A program made the position numbers and the translations under genes. Shown here one piece after another: positions 8,746 through 17,669 of a stretch of 37,405 nt of DNA. The stretch lies in contig CANGCK010000034.1 in assembly GCA_947452295.1 (NCBI GenBank), positions 1 through 37,405 on the forward strand, in the 5' to 3' direction. Within the stretch, counting starts at the first letter, position 1, and each line of letters starts with the position of its first letter. The notes under the pieces are model-generated. The model worked only from the letters and a program-made list of their open reading frames with translations. It did not search any database and was not told the origin of the DNA. Source of the stretch: Sphingobacteriia bacterium. GTDB lineage: Bacteria; Bacteroidota; Bacteroidia; Chitinophagales; Chitinophagaceae.

Positions 8746-9740
8746 CACATCATTTTGACCACCATTTCTTTCATCAAACCTGCATCGGAAGTGCCGCCGT
8801 CGTGCACGCCAAGACTGCGTAAATTATATTGGTGCAACAACAACAGTACTTTTTCAACTGCTGCATAATCATATTTCTTGGACGCCGAAAGGTATTCTTT
8901 AACAAAAAAAGGTGGAACACCCAGCGCTGCAGCAGCTGATCTTTCATCAACCTGTCCCATTGCTTTTAAAACGTATAATTTACTGAAAAAGTTATAAATA
9001 GAGGGCAATACCAATTGAATAGGCCCTGCTTTAGGATTGGCTTCAAAATATTGTATAATACGAATACTTTTTGCTAAATCTTTTTGGGCAATGGCAGCTT
9101 GTAATTCAAAAGCGTTGAATTCTTTACTAACACCTATATAGTTTTCAATATCTTCTTCGCTTATTGTTTTTTTACCAGCTAAATTCAAGGTTAATTTTTC
9201 AATTTCATTTTCAATTCTACTTAAATCATTCCCAATATGATCTATTAACATGAACAAGGCTTTGGGTTGTATGGTCAACCCAAGATTCTTCACAATATTG
9301 CCTGCCCAATCTGGTAATTGATTATCGAATAATTTTTTGGTTGTAAAAAGTTCCGCTTTAGATTTTAGTACTTTGGATAATTTTGATCTTCCATCTACCT
9401 TTTTATCTTTAAAACTTACCACAAAAATAGTTGAGGGTAGTGGGTGCTCTATATATGATTCGAGCTTTTCAACATCTTTCATGTGTTGAGCTTCTTTTAA
9501 CAACACAACTTGCCTTTCAGCGAACATAGGATAGCGCCTACAAGTATTTACAACGGCCGTCCAGTCGGCATCACGCCCATAAAATATCGTTAAATTAAAT
9601 TCAGCTTCTGCCTCCGAAATAATTTTTTTTTCAGCGTAATTCACAATCGTATCAATAAAATATGGCTCATCCCCCTCAAGCCAATAAACAGGCTTAAATT
9701 GCCCATTTTTCCAATCTTTCAAAATTTTTTCTACAGACAT
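8742..9740 (-). CDS. holA: DNA polymerase III subunit delta (clamp-loader)
   Basis: This is the clamp-loader delta subunit, which opens the beta sliding clamp. The frame is open from 9773, but the ATG at 9738-9740 gives MSVEKILKDWKNGQFKPVYWLEGDEPYFI, the usual HolA start, and a 332-residue protein of normal length. FKPVYWLEGDEPYFID marks the N-terminal AAA-like domain, which lacks catalytic motifs as expected for delta. A helical lid follows (IDHIGNDLSRIENEIEKL), then the C-terminal collar domain (FNAFELQAAI...). CATCTTTG (minus strand, 9745-9752) is a near-match to the -7 promoter element just before this start. The gene is convergent with ribF and divergent from the next gene. Confidence 0.92.
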   Translation of the reverse strand: MSVEKILKDWKNGQFKPVYWLEGDEPYFIDTIVNYAEKKIISEAEAEFNLTIFYGRDADWTAVVNTCRRYPMFAERQVVLLKEAQHMKDVEKLESYIEHPLPSTIFVVSFKDKKVDGRSKLSKVLKSKAELFTTKKLFDNQLPDWAGNIVKNLGLTIQPKALFMLIDHIGNDLSRIENEIEKLTLNLAGKKTISEEDIENYIGVSKEFNAFELQAAIAQKDLAKSIRIIQYFEANPKAGPIQLVLPSIYNFFSKLYVLKAMGQVDERSAAAALGVPPFFVKEYLSASKKYDYAAVEKVLLLLHQYNLRSLGVHDGGTSDAGLMKEMVVKMMC

Positions 9741-9828
9741 ACCCCAAAGATGAATAAAATTTTGCTTTGGCACGATTTTGGAACATCAAAACTTATTATT
9801 AACTTAACATTTCAGAAAAATTAATTTT

Positions 9829-10779
9829 ATGTCGTATCAAGATGATAACCATGGTTCAACAGATAATCGCAAAGTAATTTATGGTGTGTTAATAGCTGCA
9901 TTGCTTGGCACTTGGGGATATATTTTTTATGACAAGAGCAAAACAAGTGAGCAAGTTTCCCAGCTAGAAACAAAAATTACCAATATTGATAGTGCCCGGG
10001 TTGCACTTCAACAGGATTTTATGGATGTTTCGGCAAAAGCAGATTCATTAACAAAGGATAATCTTCAACTTACCGGTGATTTAGCCCAAAAAAACACTGC
10101 AATTCAAACGCTAAAAAGCAATATCAGCAGCATTTTAAAAAAGAAAAACGCTTCAGAATCTGAATTAGCCGAAGCTAAAAAAATGATCGGCGAGTTAAAT
10201 GGAAAAATTGACGGATTATTTGCTGAGATCGAACAATTAAAAGGCGAAAATTTACAATTAAACAATGCCAATCAGCAACTAAATACAGAAAAAACGCAAC
10301 TAACCAATGAAAAACAAGGGTTAGAGCAAAATTTAAACAAAACATCTGTAGAGAAAAAACAATTAGAAGAAAAAGTAGATGTAGCCTCTACCCTACGAGC
10401 ATCGAGTATTGGTATTGCCGCCATTAAAATAAAAAATTCTGGTAAGCAAAAAGAAACCAGCTCGGCTAAACGTGCGCAACTAATTAGAATAACATTTAAT
10501 ATTGATGAGAATAGAATTACTCCATCTGGTTCAAAAGAAATATTTGTAGTGGTTACAGGTACAGATGGTGAAATTATTTCTGATGGAGCAAGTTTTTCTA
10601 CAAGAGATGAAGGAATTAAAAAATATACCAGCAAGGTTACCATTAACTATGAACAAAACAAAGTAATCCCTGTAAGCTTTGACTGGAAACAAGAAAAGGG
10701 TTTCAAAGAAGGGAACTATAATATTGAAATTTATAACAATGGATTTAAAATTGGCCAAGGATTAAAAACTTTAAAATAG
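9829..10779 (+). CDS. Membrane-anchored coiled-coil protein of unknown function
   Basis: I do not recognise a named family. The 316-residue protein has a short polar N-terminus, one transmembrane helix (about 16-34, VIYGVLIAALLGTWGYIFY), a long heptad-rich coiled coil (about 38-185, rich in Gln, Asn, Lys and Glu), and a C-terminal domain (about 190-316) predicted to be mostly beta-strand from its alternating pattern (IRITFNIDENRI, IFVVVTGTDGEII, VIPVSFDWKQEKGF, YNIEIYNNGFKIG). The single N-terminal helix with a short polar lead suggests a signal-anchor with the bulk in the periplasm. The strand-rich end could be an immunoglobulin-like binding domain. It forms its own unit, ended by a strong terminator. 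A structural or tethering role is inference only. Confidence 0.75.
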   Translation: MSYQDDNHGSTDNRKVIYGVLIAALLGTWGYIFYDKSKTSEQVSQLETKITNIDSARVALQQDFMDVSAKADSLTKDNLQLTGDLAQKNTAIQTLKSNISSILKKKNASESELAEAKKMIGELNGKIDGLFAEIEQLKGENLQLNNANQQLNTEKTQLTNEKQGLEQNLNKTSVEKKQLEEKVDVASTLRASSIGIAAIKIKNSGKQKETSSAKRAQLIRITFNIDENRITPSGSKEIFVVVTGTDGEIISDGASFSTRDEGIKKYTSKVTINYEQNKVIPVSFDWKQEKGFKEGNYNIEIYNNGFKIGQGLKTLK

Positions 10780-10797
10780 TTTATTAAAACGGTCAAA

Positions 10798-10838
10798 TAA
10801 TAATAAAACAGCCTCATTTAGAGGCTGTTTTATTATTA
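10798..10838 (+). terminator. Strong intrinsic terminator
   Basis: An 18-bp perfect stem (arms 10798-10815 and 10821-10838) carries the GC core CAGCCTC/GAGGCTG and a 5-base loop (ATTTA). The descending arm continues into TTTTATTATT. It lies 19 bases after the stop of the coiled-coil gene and isolates it from the histidine kinase gene. A-rich sequence on the other side means it could work in both directions. Confidence 0.92.
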
Positions 10839-10851
10839 AATAAACTAAGCC

Positions 10852-10859
10852 TAATTTCG
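10852..10859 (+). promoter_or_regulatory. Candidate -7 element of the histidine kinase gene (TAATTTCG)
   Basis: This matches 7 of 8 positions of TAnnTTTG and ends 4 bases before the ATG at 10864. If used, it would produce a leaderless or nearly leaderless mRNA. No -33 element is visible. Confidence 0.3.
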
Positions 10860-10863
10860 TTGA

Positions 10864-12024
10864 ATGCTATCTTATATATATAACTGGAAATCGCTTCTTT
10901 TTGCACTTGCAATTGCAATCGTAAGTGGAACAATTATATACTCTCAATACGTAGCGCGACAAATAGCTGCAGATGAAAGAAAAAATGTAGAAGCATGGGT
11001 AGAAGCTGAAAAAACGATACTAAATGCAGAAAACAATAGCAATATTAATTTAGCTTCAAAAATATCTTCTGAAAACAAAGGCATTCCAATAATTGAAACA
11101 AACGAAAAAGACATTCCTACAGGTAATTTCATCAATTTAGACAGTGCTGAATTTAAATCAGACAAAAATTTTCTTCTCCATAAATTAAATGAATTTAAAA
11201 ATTTCAATAGCAACCCAATTGTAATTGTACTTAGAGAAAATCCTTATTTAGCAAATAAATATTATTATGGTGAAAGTAAATTATTAAAAGAAGTAAAATG
11301 GTATCCTATAGTTCAACTAGTAATAGTAGCGCTATTTTTCTTATTAGTATATATACTTTTACAAACACAATATAAAAGTTCACAAAATCAATTATGGGCT
11401 TCTATGGCCAAAGAAACAGCGCATCAATTAGGTACACCTGTTTCTAGTTTAGAAGGATGGCTAGAAATTTTAAAAGAGAAAAAAGACAATGATGGTATCG
11501 TAAATGAAATTTCTAAAGACATCAATCGATTATTAATTGTAACAGAACGATTCAGTAAAATTGGTAGCACTCCCCATTTATCGTTGCACAAACCTTATGA
11601 ATTGATTCATTCGGTGGTACTATACATGAAAAAAAGGAGCAGCGAAAAAGTAATATTTTCTTTTGAATCAAACAATCTAGAAGAGTTGAGTTTGTTATTA
11701 ACTCCAACCCTTTTTGAATGGGTTTTTGAAAATTTATTAAAAAATGCATTGGATGCTATGGAAGGAAAAGGCATAATTAAAATCACAATGCATTTACAAC
11801 AAAAAGAGCTACTCATCAACGTTTCCGACAATGGTAAAGGAATTGCTAACAACCAATTAAAAAATGTATTTAAAGCTGGTTTTACTACCAAAAAAAGGGG
11901 GTGGGGTATTGGATTATCGCTCAGCAAAAGAATAATCGAGCAATACCACAATGGGAAATTATATATAAAAAACAGTGAGGTTGGTAAAGGCACTACTTTT
12001 ACTGTTTCATTACCCCTTCAATAA
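10864..12024 (+). CDS. Membrane sensor histidine kinase
   Basis: This two-component sensor has 386 residues. TM1 is at about 11-28 and TM2 at about 146-166, bracketing a periplasmic domain of about 115 residues with no recognised fold. After TM2 the dimerisation helix carries the phospho-acceptor His187 in KETAHQLGTPVSSLEGW, the Bacteroidetes variant of the H-box. The ATPase domain shows the N-box (NLLKNALDAM), G1 (DNGKGIA), an F-box (FKAGFTTKK) and G2 (GWGIGLSLSK). No response regulator is adjacent, so its partner is unknown. The stop codon lies 2 bases from that of convergent glgB. The stimulus cannot be read from sequence. Confidence 0.9.
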   Translation: MLSYIYNWKSLLFALAIAIVSGTIIYSQYVARQIAADERKNVEAWVEAEKTILNAENNSNINLASKISSENKGIPIIETNEKDIPTGNFINLDSAEFKSDKNFLLHKLNEFKNFNSNPIVIVLRENPYLANKYYYGESKLLKEVKWYPIVQLVIVALFFLLVYILLQTQYKSSQNQLWASMAKETAHQLGTPVSSLEGWLEILKEKKDNDGIVNEISKDINRLLIVTERFSKIGSTPHLSLHKPYELIHSVVLYMKKRSSEKVIFSFESNNLEELSLLLTPTLFEWVFENLLKNALDAMEGKGIIKITMHLQQKELLINVSDNGKGIANNQLKNVFKAGFTTKKRGWGIGLSLSKRIIEQYHNGKLYIKNSEVGKGTTFTVSLPLQ

Positions 12025-12035
12025 AACTATTGAAG
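12016..12035. repeat. Hairpin spanning both stop codons of the histidine kinase gene and glgB
   Basis: CTTCAATA (12016-12023) and TATTGAAG (12028-12035) are perfect 8-bp arms around the loop AAAC. The TAA of the kinase gene and the TAG of glgB fall at the loop and its flanks, so the arms also code for the last residues of both proteins. Neither side has a clear T-run, so it may pause or protect transcripts more than terminate them. Confidence 0.5.
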
Positions 12036-13970
12036 TACCAATGCGCCAAGTGCTGGTAAATGTAAAGTAAGCTTATAACACATCGTTAACTTATCCACCA
12101 ATTCGCTTGTAATTATTGGATTATAGACATCACCAGTACCCCAGAAACTTTTATCATCACTATTGAAAATTTCAGACCAGCTTCCTTTGCCATGCACATA
12201 AACCTCCCAATTATGTCTTACGATAGGCGTTACATTTAATAACACCAATACATCATTTTTCGGATCGATTCCTTTACGTTTATATACCAATACAGATTCA
12301 CTTCTATGGTTTAGATCAACCCATTCAAACCCGTCCGGATGAAATTGTTTTTCATACAATGATGGTATAGAAGTATATAATTCGTTTAATTTTTGAACAC
12401 AATATTTCAATCCCCTATGACTAGGAAATTTCAATAGATCCCATTGAAGCTCACTTTTATAATCCCATTCGTTGGTAGCCCCAAATTCATTCCCCATAAA
12501 CAACAATTTAGCACCAGGATGTGTAAACATATAGGTATATAATATTCTAAGATTCGCAAATTTTTGCCATTCATCGCCAGGCATTTTATATAACATTGGG
12601 CTTTTTCCATGTACAACTTCATCATGACTTAAAGGCAACATGAAATTTTCATCATAAAAATACATTAAACTAAATGAAAATTTATTTTGATGAAACTGTC
12701 TAAATAGTGGGTCTAATTTAAAATAATCAAGTGTATCATGCATCCACCCCATCATCCATTTCATTCCAAATCCTAATCCATCTTCAAAAGTTGGTTTACT
12801 AATTTTAGGCCAATCTGTTGCTTCTTCTGCAATAGTTTGTATATCAGGGAAATCTCGATATAAAGTTTCATTTAAATCTTTGATAAAAGCGATTGCTTCC
12901 ATATTGCCATTGCCACCATGTTCATTTGCTTCCCATTGTCCATCTGTTCTACTATAATCTAATCTTAACATAGAACTAACAGCATCAACCCTCAAACCAT
13001 CTGTATGAAATCGATCACACCAAAATCGTGCACTACTTATTAAAAATGATTTGACTTCTCCCCTTCTATAATTAAAAATATAAGAATTCCAATCGGGATG
13101 ATAACCTTTACGCATATCAGCATATTCATAAGTATGCGTTCCATCAAACATAAATAATCCATGGGCGTCATAAGGAAAATGCGAAGGCACCCAATCTAAA
13201 ATTACACCAATGCCGGCTTGATGAAATGCATCTACTAATGCTGCATATTCTTGCGGAGATCCAAAGCGAGAGGTAGGCGCAAAATAGCCTGTACCCTGAT
13301 ATCCCCAACTGCCATCAAAAGGATATTCCATAATAGGCATAAACTCAACATGCGTAAAACCCATTTCCTTAACATAAGGAACTAAACGATTGGCTATTTG
13401 TGTATACGAATTATAGGAGTCTTCATTGTTTTTATCTGGGCGCATCCAACTAGCCAAATGTACTTCATATACTGAATAAGGTGCATTAAGTGCATTGTGT
13501 ATTTTACGATGTGTCATCCAATTTGCATCCTTCCATTCATAATTGGTTTGCCAAGTGATAGATGCTGTGTAAGGTCTTTTTTCACAGTAATGCGCAAATG
13601 GATCAGCCTTATCTAATATCACCCCATTATAACCATGTATATGGTATTTGTATGCTTCCCCACTATGCAAATTAGGTATAAACCCCTCCCAAATACCAGA
13701 ACTATCTGATCGCACTTTTAACGGATGAGAGGATTTATCCCAATTGTTGAAATAACCTGTTACAGAAATAAAAGTTGCATTGGGCGCCCATACCGCAAAA
13801 TAAGTACCCCAACTACCTAAAACCTCCATTTGCTTATTTCCAAAATAATCATACAAACTATAGTGTGTGCCATTCTGAAAATTTGAAACATCGCTATCTG
13901 TAAAAAGAGAATAATTCCAGACAGATTGATTGGTTTCTATAAAGTGAATTTCTTCATATTTTTTAGACAT
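12027..13970 (-). CDS. glgB: 1,4-alpha-glucan branching enzyme
   Basis: This GH13 enzyme makes alpha-1,6 branches in glycogen. It has 647 residues, shorter than E. coli GlgB (728) because the first N-terminal domain is absent. A CBM48-like domain (about 40-130, with FAVWAPNATFISVTGYFNNWD) precedes the TIM barrel. Catalytic residues can be placed at Asp329 (RVDAVSSMLRLDYSR), Glu382 (IAEEATDWP) and Asp450 (LSHDEVVHGK). The first conserved region (DWVPSHF) is also present. A C-terminal beta domain follows. It lies away from the glgA/glgC cluster at 31-34 kb. A Bacteroidetes branching enzyme this close to type can be called with confidence. Confidence 0.95.
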   Translation of the reverse strand: MSKKYEEIHFIETNQSVWNYSLFTDSDVSNFQNGTHYSLYDYFGNKQMEVLGSWGTYFAVWAPNATFISVTGYFNNWDKSSHPLKVRSDSSGIWEGFIPNLHSGEAYKYHIHGYNGVILDKADPFAHYCEKRPYTASITWQTNYEWKDANWMTHRKIHNALNAPYSVYEVHLASWMRPDKNNEDSYNSYTQIANRLVPYVKEMGFTHVEFMPIMEYPFDGSWGYQGTGYFAPTSRFGSPQEYAALVDAFHQAGIGVILDWVPSHFPYDAHGLFMFDGTHTYEYADMRKGYHPDWNSYIFNYRRGEVKSFLISSARFWCDRFHTDGLRVDAVSSMLRLDYSRTDGQWEANEHGGNGNMEAIAFIKDLNETLYRDFPDIQTIAEEATDWPKISKPTFEDGLGFGMKWMMGWMHDTLDYFKLDPLFRQFHQNKFSFSLMYFYDENFMLPLSHDEVVHGKSPMLYKMPGDEWQKFANLRILYTYMFTHPGAKLLFMGNEFGATNEWDYKSELQWDLLKFPSHRGLKYCVQKLNELYTSIPSLYEKQFHPDGFEWVDLNHRSESVLVYKRKGIDPKNDVLVLLNVTPIVRHNWEVYVHGKGSWSEIFNSDDKSFWGTGDVYNPIITSELVDKLTMCYKLTLHLPALGALVLQ

Positions 13971-14128
13971 AATGCCAGAGTTATAGTTTACACGATTTAT
14001 ATCAACAAAATCAAGATGTTGAAAAAAAATGGCAGTTTAACTAAATTTTATCGTATTAATTTTCACTAATATTCAATAATAGATGAATTTACAACAAAAT
14101 TGATTTTAAACCCAATATAACTGCATTA

Positions 14129-16894
14129 ATGACCAGACTATTATTTATTGTACTTTTATTTTTATCAAATTATTGCACAACATACGCTCAACAAACGGTC
14201 TTAAAAGGACAAATAACTGATAGCATCAACAAACAGCAGCTACATAATGCAGTTATTGCAATTTTAAGTCCCAAAGATTCAATATTAATTAATTATACAC
14301 GGTCGAATAAAGATGGAGCATTTGAATTAAGCAATATTAATGAAGGCAAATATCTTATTTTAATTAGTTATCCAAACTATGCAGACTATTTAGATAAAAT
14401 AGAAATTGCTGGAAATACAATTACAGACTTAGGGAAATTAATATTGTTAACAAAGGAAACAATATTACAAGAAGTAATTGTAAAACAACACATTAGCGCC
14501 GTAAGAGTTAAAGGTGATACTACTGAATATAAAGCAGATAGTTTTAGAGTAAGCGCCAATGCAGATGTTCAAGAATTATTAAAAAAAATGCCAGGCATCC
14601 AAGTAAATAGCAAAGGAGAAATATCTACACAAGGAGAAAAAGTGCAAAAAATATTAGTTGATGGAGAGGAATTTTTTAGTGACGATCCAGCTGTAGTAAC
14701 AAAAAATTTAAGAGCAGATGCTGTAGACAAGGTTCAGGCATTTGATAAAAAAAGTGATCAAGCAACTTTTACAGGAATTGATGATGGGCAAAAAATTAAA
14801 ACTTTAAACATTCAATTAAAAGAAGACAAGAAAAAAGGATACTTTGGAAAAGCTGAAATAGGAAGCGATTTCAAGAATTATAATTATGGAAAATTACTAG
14901 CCAACTCTTTTAAAGGGAAAAGAAAATTTTCTGGATACCTTACAAAAGATAACACAAAATATGAGTCACTAGATTGGAATGAAAATAGAAATTATGCCGG
15001 GGATGTTAATACAACAACGGAAATGAATGAAGATGGAGGTATGATGATTTTTTCAAGCGGTGATGAATTTAGTTGGGGCACAGGATATCCTAGTTCTGTT
15101 ACAGGCGGATTGCATTTTAGCAACAAATGGAACAAAGACAAACAAAACAGCAATAATACCTTCCAGTTTAACCAAATTGATATTACAGGATTAACCACCA
15201 ACAAAACACAATATCTTTTACCTGATACCAGCTTTACAAATACAACGCAACAGAATCAAAATGCATCCAAAAAAAGGAATAAACTAAAAAGTATTTATGA
15301 ATGGCAAATAGACTCTAGCAGTTCTCTAAAATTAACTGCAACTGGAAATATAATCAACAGTAATTCAACTATTAATTATTTAGGCCGTTCTATTAGTGCG
15401 GACAATAAAATCATCAACGAAACGAATCGATACACCAAAAACGAAAATAGTAATAACGCATTAATTACAAATTTACTTTGGAAAAAGAAGTTTAAAAAAC
15501 CGGGACGTACAATAACAAGCAATATAGAACTCAATTTAAACAATATTGACGAAACCGGTTTCTTAAATGCAATTAACAATTATTATGAATCAAATGGCTC
15601 TCTTTTGAGAAACGAACTGATTGATCAAAAAAAAATAAATCAACAAAGCATTTCAACATTTAACACTAATATATCTTACACCGAACCGATATGGAAAAAT
15701 ACTTTTTTAGTATTTAATTATAGATTAAACATTAATAAGAATAATTCAGAAAAAATAACATTAGGCAAGAATGCAAATGAAAAATATGAAAACATAGTAG
15801 ATTCTTTTAGTAACCATTACATGTATAATTCGATAAGTAATACAGGAAGCATTAATCTGAAATACAATAAAAAGAAATTCAATTTTTCAATAGGCAGCGG
15901 TTATGGAACAGCCGTATATACATTAAATGATATAAAGAAAAACTCAAATAAAGACGTTCAATTTAATAGATTTATACCCTCAGTTACTTTAAATTACACG
16001 CCCAAACAGCAAAGAAAATTAAATTTCTCTTATTCCGGAACCACTCAAAACCCAACACTTCAAGAAATACAACCTATTATAGATAATATTGATCCACTTA
16101 ATTTAGTGATTGGGAACCCTGATTTAAAGCAATCATTCACCAATAATTTTCAACTTAGGGCAACTGATTACAAAGTGTTAAAGAGCCGATATATAAGTAT
16201 TCGTGCAAATTTAAGACAAACCAATAATGCCATTTCATTATCTAGTCAAATAGACCAATTTGGTAGGCGAATTTCACAATCTATTAATGTAGATGGAAAT
16301 TATAGCCTTAGCGGAAATATAGATTACGGTATGGAAGTTGCATCTTCTGTAAATGTAAGTTTGAGTATGGGACCTAAAAAAGAACAATTCGTAAATAAAG
16401 TAAATGGAGTAAATAATACCACTTTAAACAATGCAATTACAATTGGCCTCAATTCGGGTTATTGGGGAGATAAACTAATTAATTATTGGTTAAATGTTGA
16501 GGCTAACAAAAATGAGTCTAAAAACTCAATTCGACCAGATATCATAACTAAATACTGGTCTTATAATGGTTATGGAAATTTACAGTTCAAATTAAAAAAA
16601 GCAAAAACATATATCGATATCAATTTAGAAGCTAATATTTATGAAAAAACAGCTGCATTTGCACAACAGCAAAATATATTTTTGTTGAGTAGCTCCATAA
16701 GAAAAGTAATTTCAAAAAATGATCAATTGGAATTGAAATTTTATGTGAATGATATTTTAAATCAAAATCAAGGAATAAATAGAAACATCAGCAGCAACTT
16801 TATATCAGAAACAACTAATAATATTATCCAACGATATGCATTACTATCGTTAATATGGAATTTTAGTAAAAATGGAAAACCTTCTGAATTCTAA
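14129..16894 (+). CDS. Outer membrane beta-barrel protein with carboxypeptidase-regulatory-like N-domain (TonB-receptor-like)
   Basis: This predicted outer membrane protein has 921 residues. A signal peptide (about 1-20, ending TTYAQ) is followed by a carboxypeptidase-regulatory-like beta domain (about 25-110). A plug-like region (about 125-220) contains QELLKKMPGIQVNSKGEIS and KILVDGEEFFSDDP, the typical text of SusC/OMP_b-brl_3-type proteins. The remainder (about 240-921) shows repeating amphipathic strands rich in Asn, Tyr and Lys, and the chain ends in Phe, as outer membrane barrels often do. No SusD partner is present; a GLPGLI-family gene follows after 27 bases, and this pairing recurs in Bacteroidetes. 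The transported substrate is unknown, and whether it depends on TonB cannot be judged because no clear TonB box is seen. Confidence 0.87.
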   Translation: MTRLLFIVLLFLSNYCTTYAQQTVLKGQITDSINKQQLHNAVIAILSPKDSILINYTRSNKDGAFELSNINEGKYLILISYPNYADYLDKIEIAGNTITDLGKLILLTKETILQEVIVKQHISAVRVKGDTTEYKADSFRVSANADVQELLKKMPGIQVNSKGEISTQGEKVQKILVDGEEFFSDDPAVVTKNLRADAVDKVQAFDKKSDQATFTGIDDGQKIKTLNIQLKEDKKKGYFGKAEIGSDFKNYNYGKLLANSFKGKRKFSGYLTKDNTKYESLDWNENRNYAGDVNTTTEMNEDGGMMIFSSGDEFSWGTGYPSSVTGGLHFSNKWNKDKQNSNNTFQFNQIDITGLTTNKTQYLLPDTSFTNTTQQNQNASKKRNKLKSIYEWQIDSSSSLKLTATGNIINSNSTINYLGRSISADNKIINETNRYTKNENSNNALITNLLWKKKFKKPGRTITSNIELNLNNIDETGFLNAINNYYESNGSLLRNELIDQKKINQQSISTFNTNISYTEPIWKNTFLVFNYRLNINKNNSEKITLGKNANEKYENIVDSFSNHYMYNSISNTGSINLKYNKKKFNFSIGSGYGTAVYTLNDIKKNSNKDVQFNRFIPSVTLNYTPKQQRKLNFSYSGTTQNPTLQEIQPIIDNIDPLNLVIGNPDLKQSFTNNFQLRATDYKVLKSRYISIRANLRQTNNAISLSSQIDQFGRRISQSINVDGNYSLSGNIDYGMEVASSVNVSLSMGPKKEQFVNKVNGVNNTTLNNAITIGLNSGYWGDKLINYWLNVEANKNESKNSIRPDIITKYWSYNGYGNLQFKLKKAKTYIDINLEANIYEKTAAFAQQQNIFLLSSSIRKVISKNDQLELKFYVNDILNQNQGINRNISSNFISETTNNIIQRYALLSLIWNFSKNGKPSEF

Positions 16895-16921
16895 TATAAC
16901 TCAACAATTAATCAATAAACA

Positions 16922-17665
16922 ATGAAATATTTAAGCTCATTATTTTTTATACTTTTCATTCCATTTTGCATTTCAGCTCAAACTCAGTTTATTTATAAAG
17001 GAAGGATCGAATTTGAAAAAAAAATCAATCAACAGAAATTAATTGAAGATGGTGGAGATAATATTTGGTACCAAGAAATGATGAAATTGATGCCTAAATT
17101 TACAACTGATCATTTTGAACTGGTATTCAACAATAAACAATCATCATATAGACTTACAAAAGAAAATCCTGATAATAAGTATATTTTAATGGGCAGCAAG
17201 CCAAGTGAAACAGATGTGGTACTGACAGATGTTCAAACAGGTATGATTAATAGCCAGAAAGATATTTTTGAAAATACGTATTTAATAAAAGACAGTGTAC
17301 ACAACACCAATTGGAAAATATTAATGGAAACTCGTGAAATTGCAGGTTTTGAATGCAGAAAAGCAGTAACAAAGATATGTGACTCTGTATATGTTGTTGC
17401 TTTTTATACTGATCAAATTCCAGTTAGTACAGGTCCTGAAAGTTTTGGTGGCTTACCTGGCATGATATTGGGATTGGCAATTCCCCGTTTATATACAACA
17501 TGGTTTGCATCAAAATTAGAACTCCTTGAACCAGCTAATGATCAGTTAAATCCAACTTTAAAAGGAACCAAAATAAATAGACGTCAATTGCTGAATGAAA
17601 TAAAAAAAGGCATGAAAGACTGGGGAAAAGAAGGTGAAAAAAGAATTTGGCAATCACAACTATAA
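16922..17665 (+). CDS. GLPGLI family protein
   Basis: This secreted protein has 247 residues. A signal peptide (about 1-19, ending CISAQ) precedes a domain with the diagnostic motif GGLPGMILGL (about 178-187), here with Met in place of the second Leu. A preceding segment, WKILMETREIAGFECRKAV, is also family-typical. The biochemical role of GLPGLI proteins is not established. The location is probably periplasmic or surface-associated. It is separated from the upstream outer membrane barrel gene by only 27 bases and is likely co-transcribed with it. It converges on the last gene of the cbb3 locus with a 4-base gap. Confidence 0.9.
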   Translation: MKYLSSLFFILFIPFCISAQTQFIYKGRIEFEKKINQQKLIEDGGDNIWYQEMMKLMPKFTTDHFELVFNNKQSSYRLTKENPDNKYILMGSKPSETDVVLTDVQTGMINSQKDIFENTYLIKDSVHNTNWKILMETREIAGFECRKAVTKICDSVYVVAFYTDQIPVSTGPESFGGLPGMILGLAIPRLYTTWFASKLELLEPANDQLNPTLKGTKINRRQLLNEIKKGMKDWGKEGEKRIWQSQL

Positions 17666-17669
17666 GTTA

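Noticed and set aside
9741..9773. Eleven-residue upstream extension of holA
   Set aside because: The internal ATG at 9738-9740 gives the usual HolA start, and the extension covers a near-match promoter element.
10272..10758. Minus-strand open frames opposite the coiled-coil gene
   Set aside because: They are shadows of a Lys/Asn/Gln-rich coding region, hydrophobic by complementarity, without plausible start signals.
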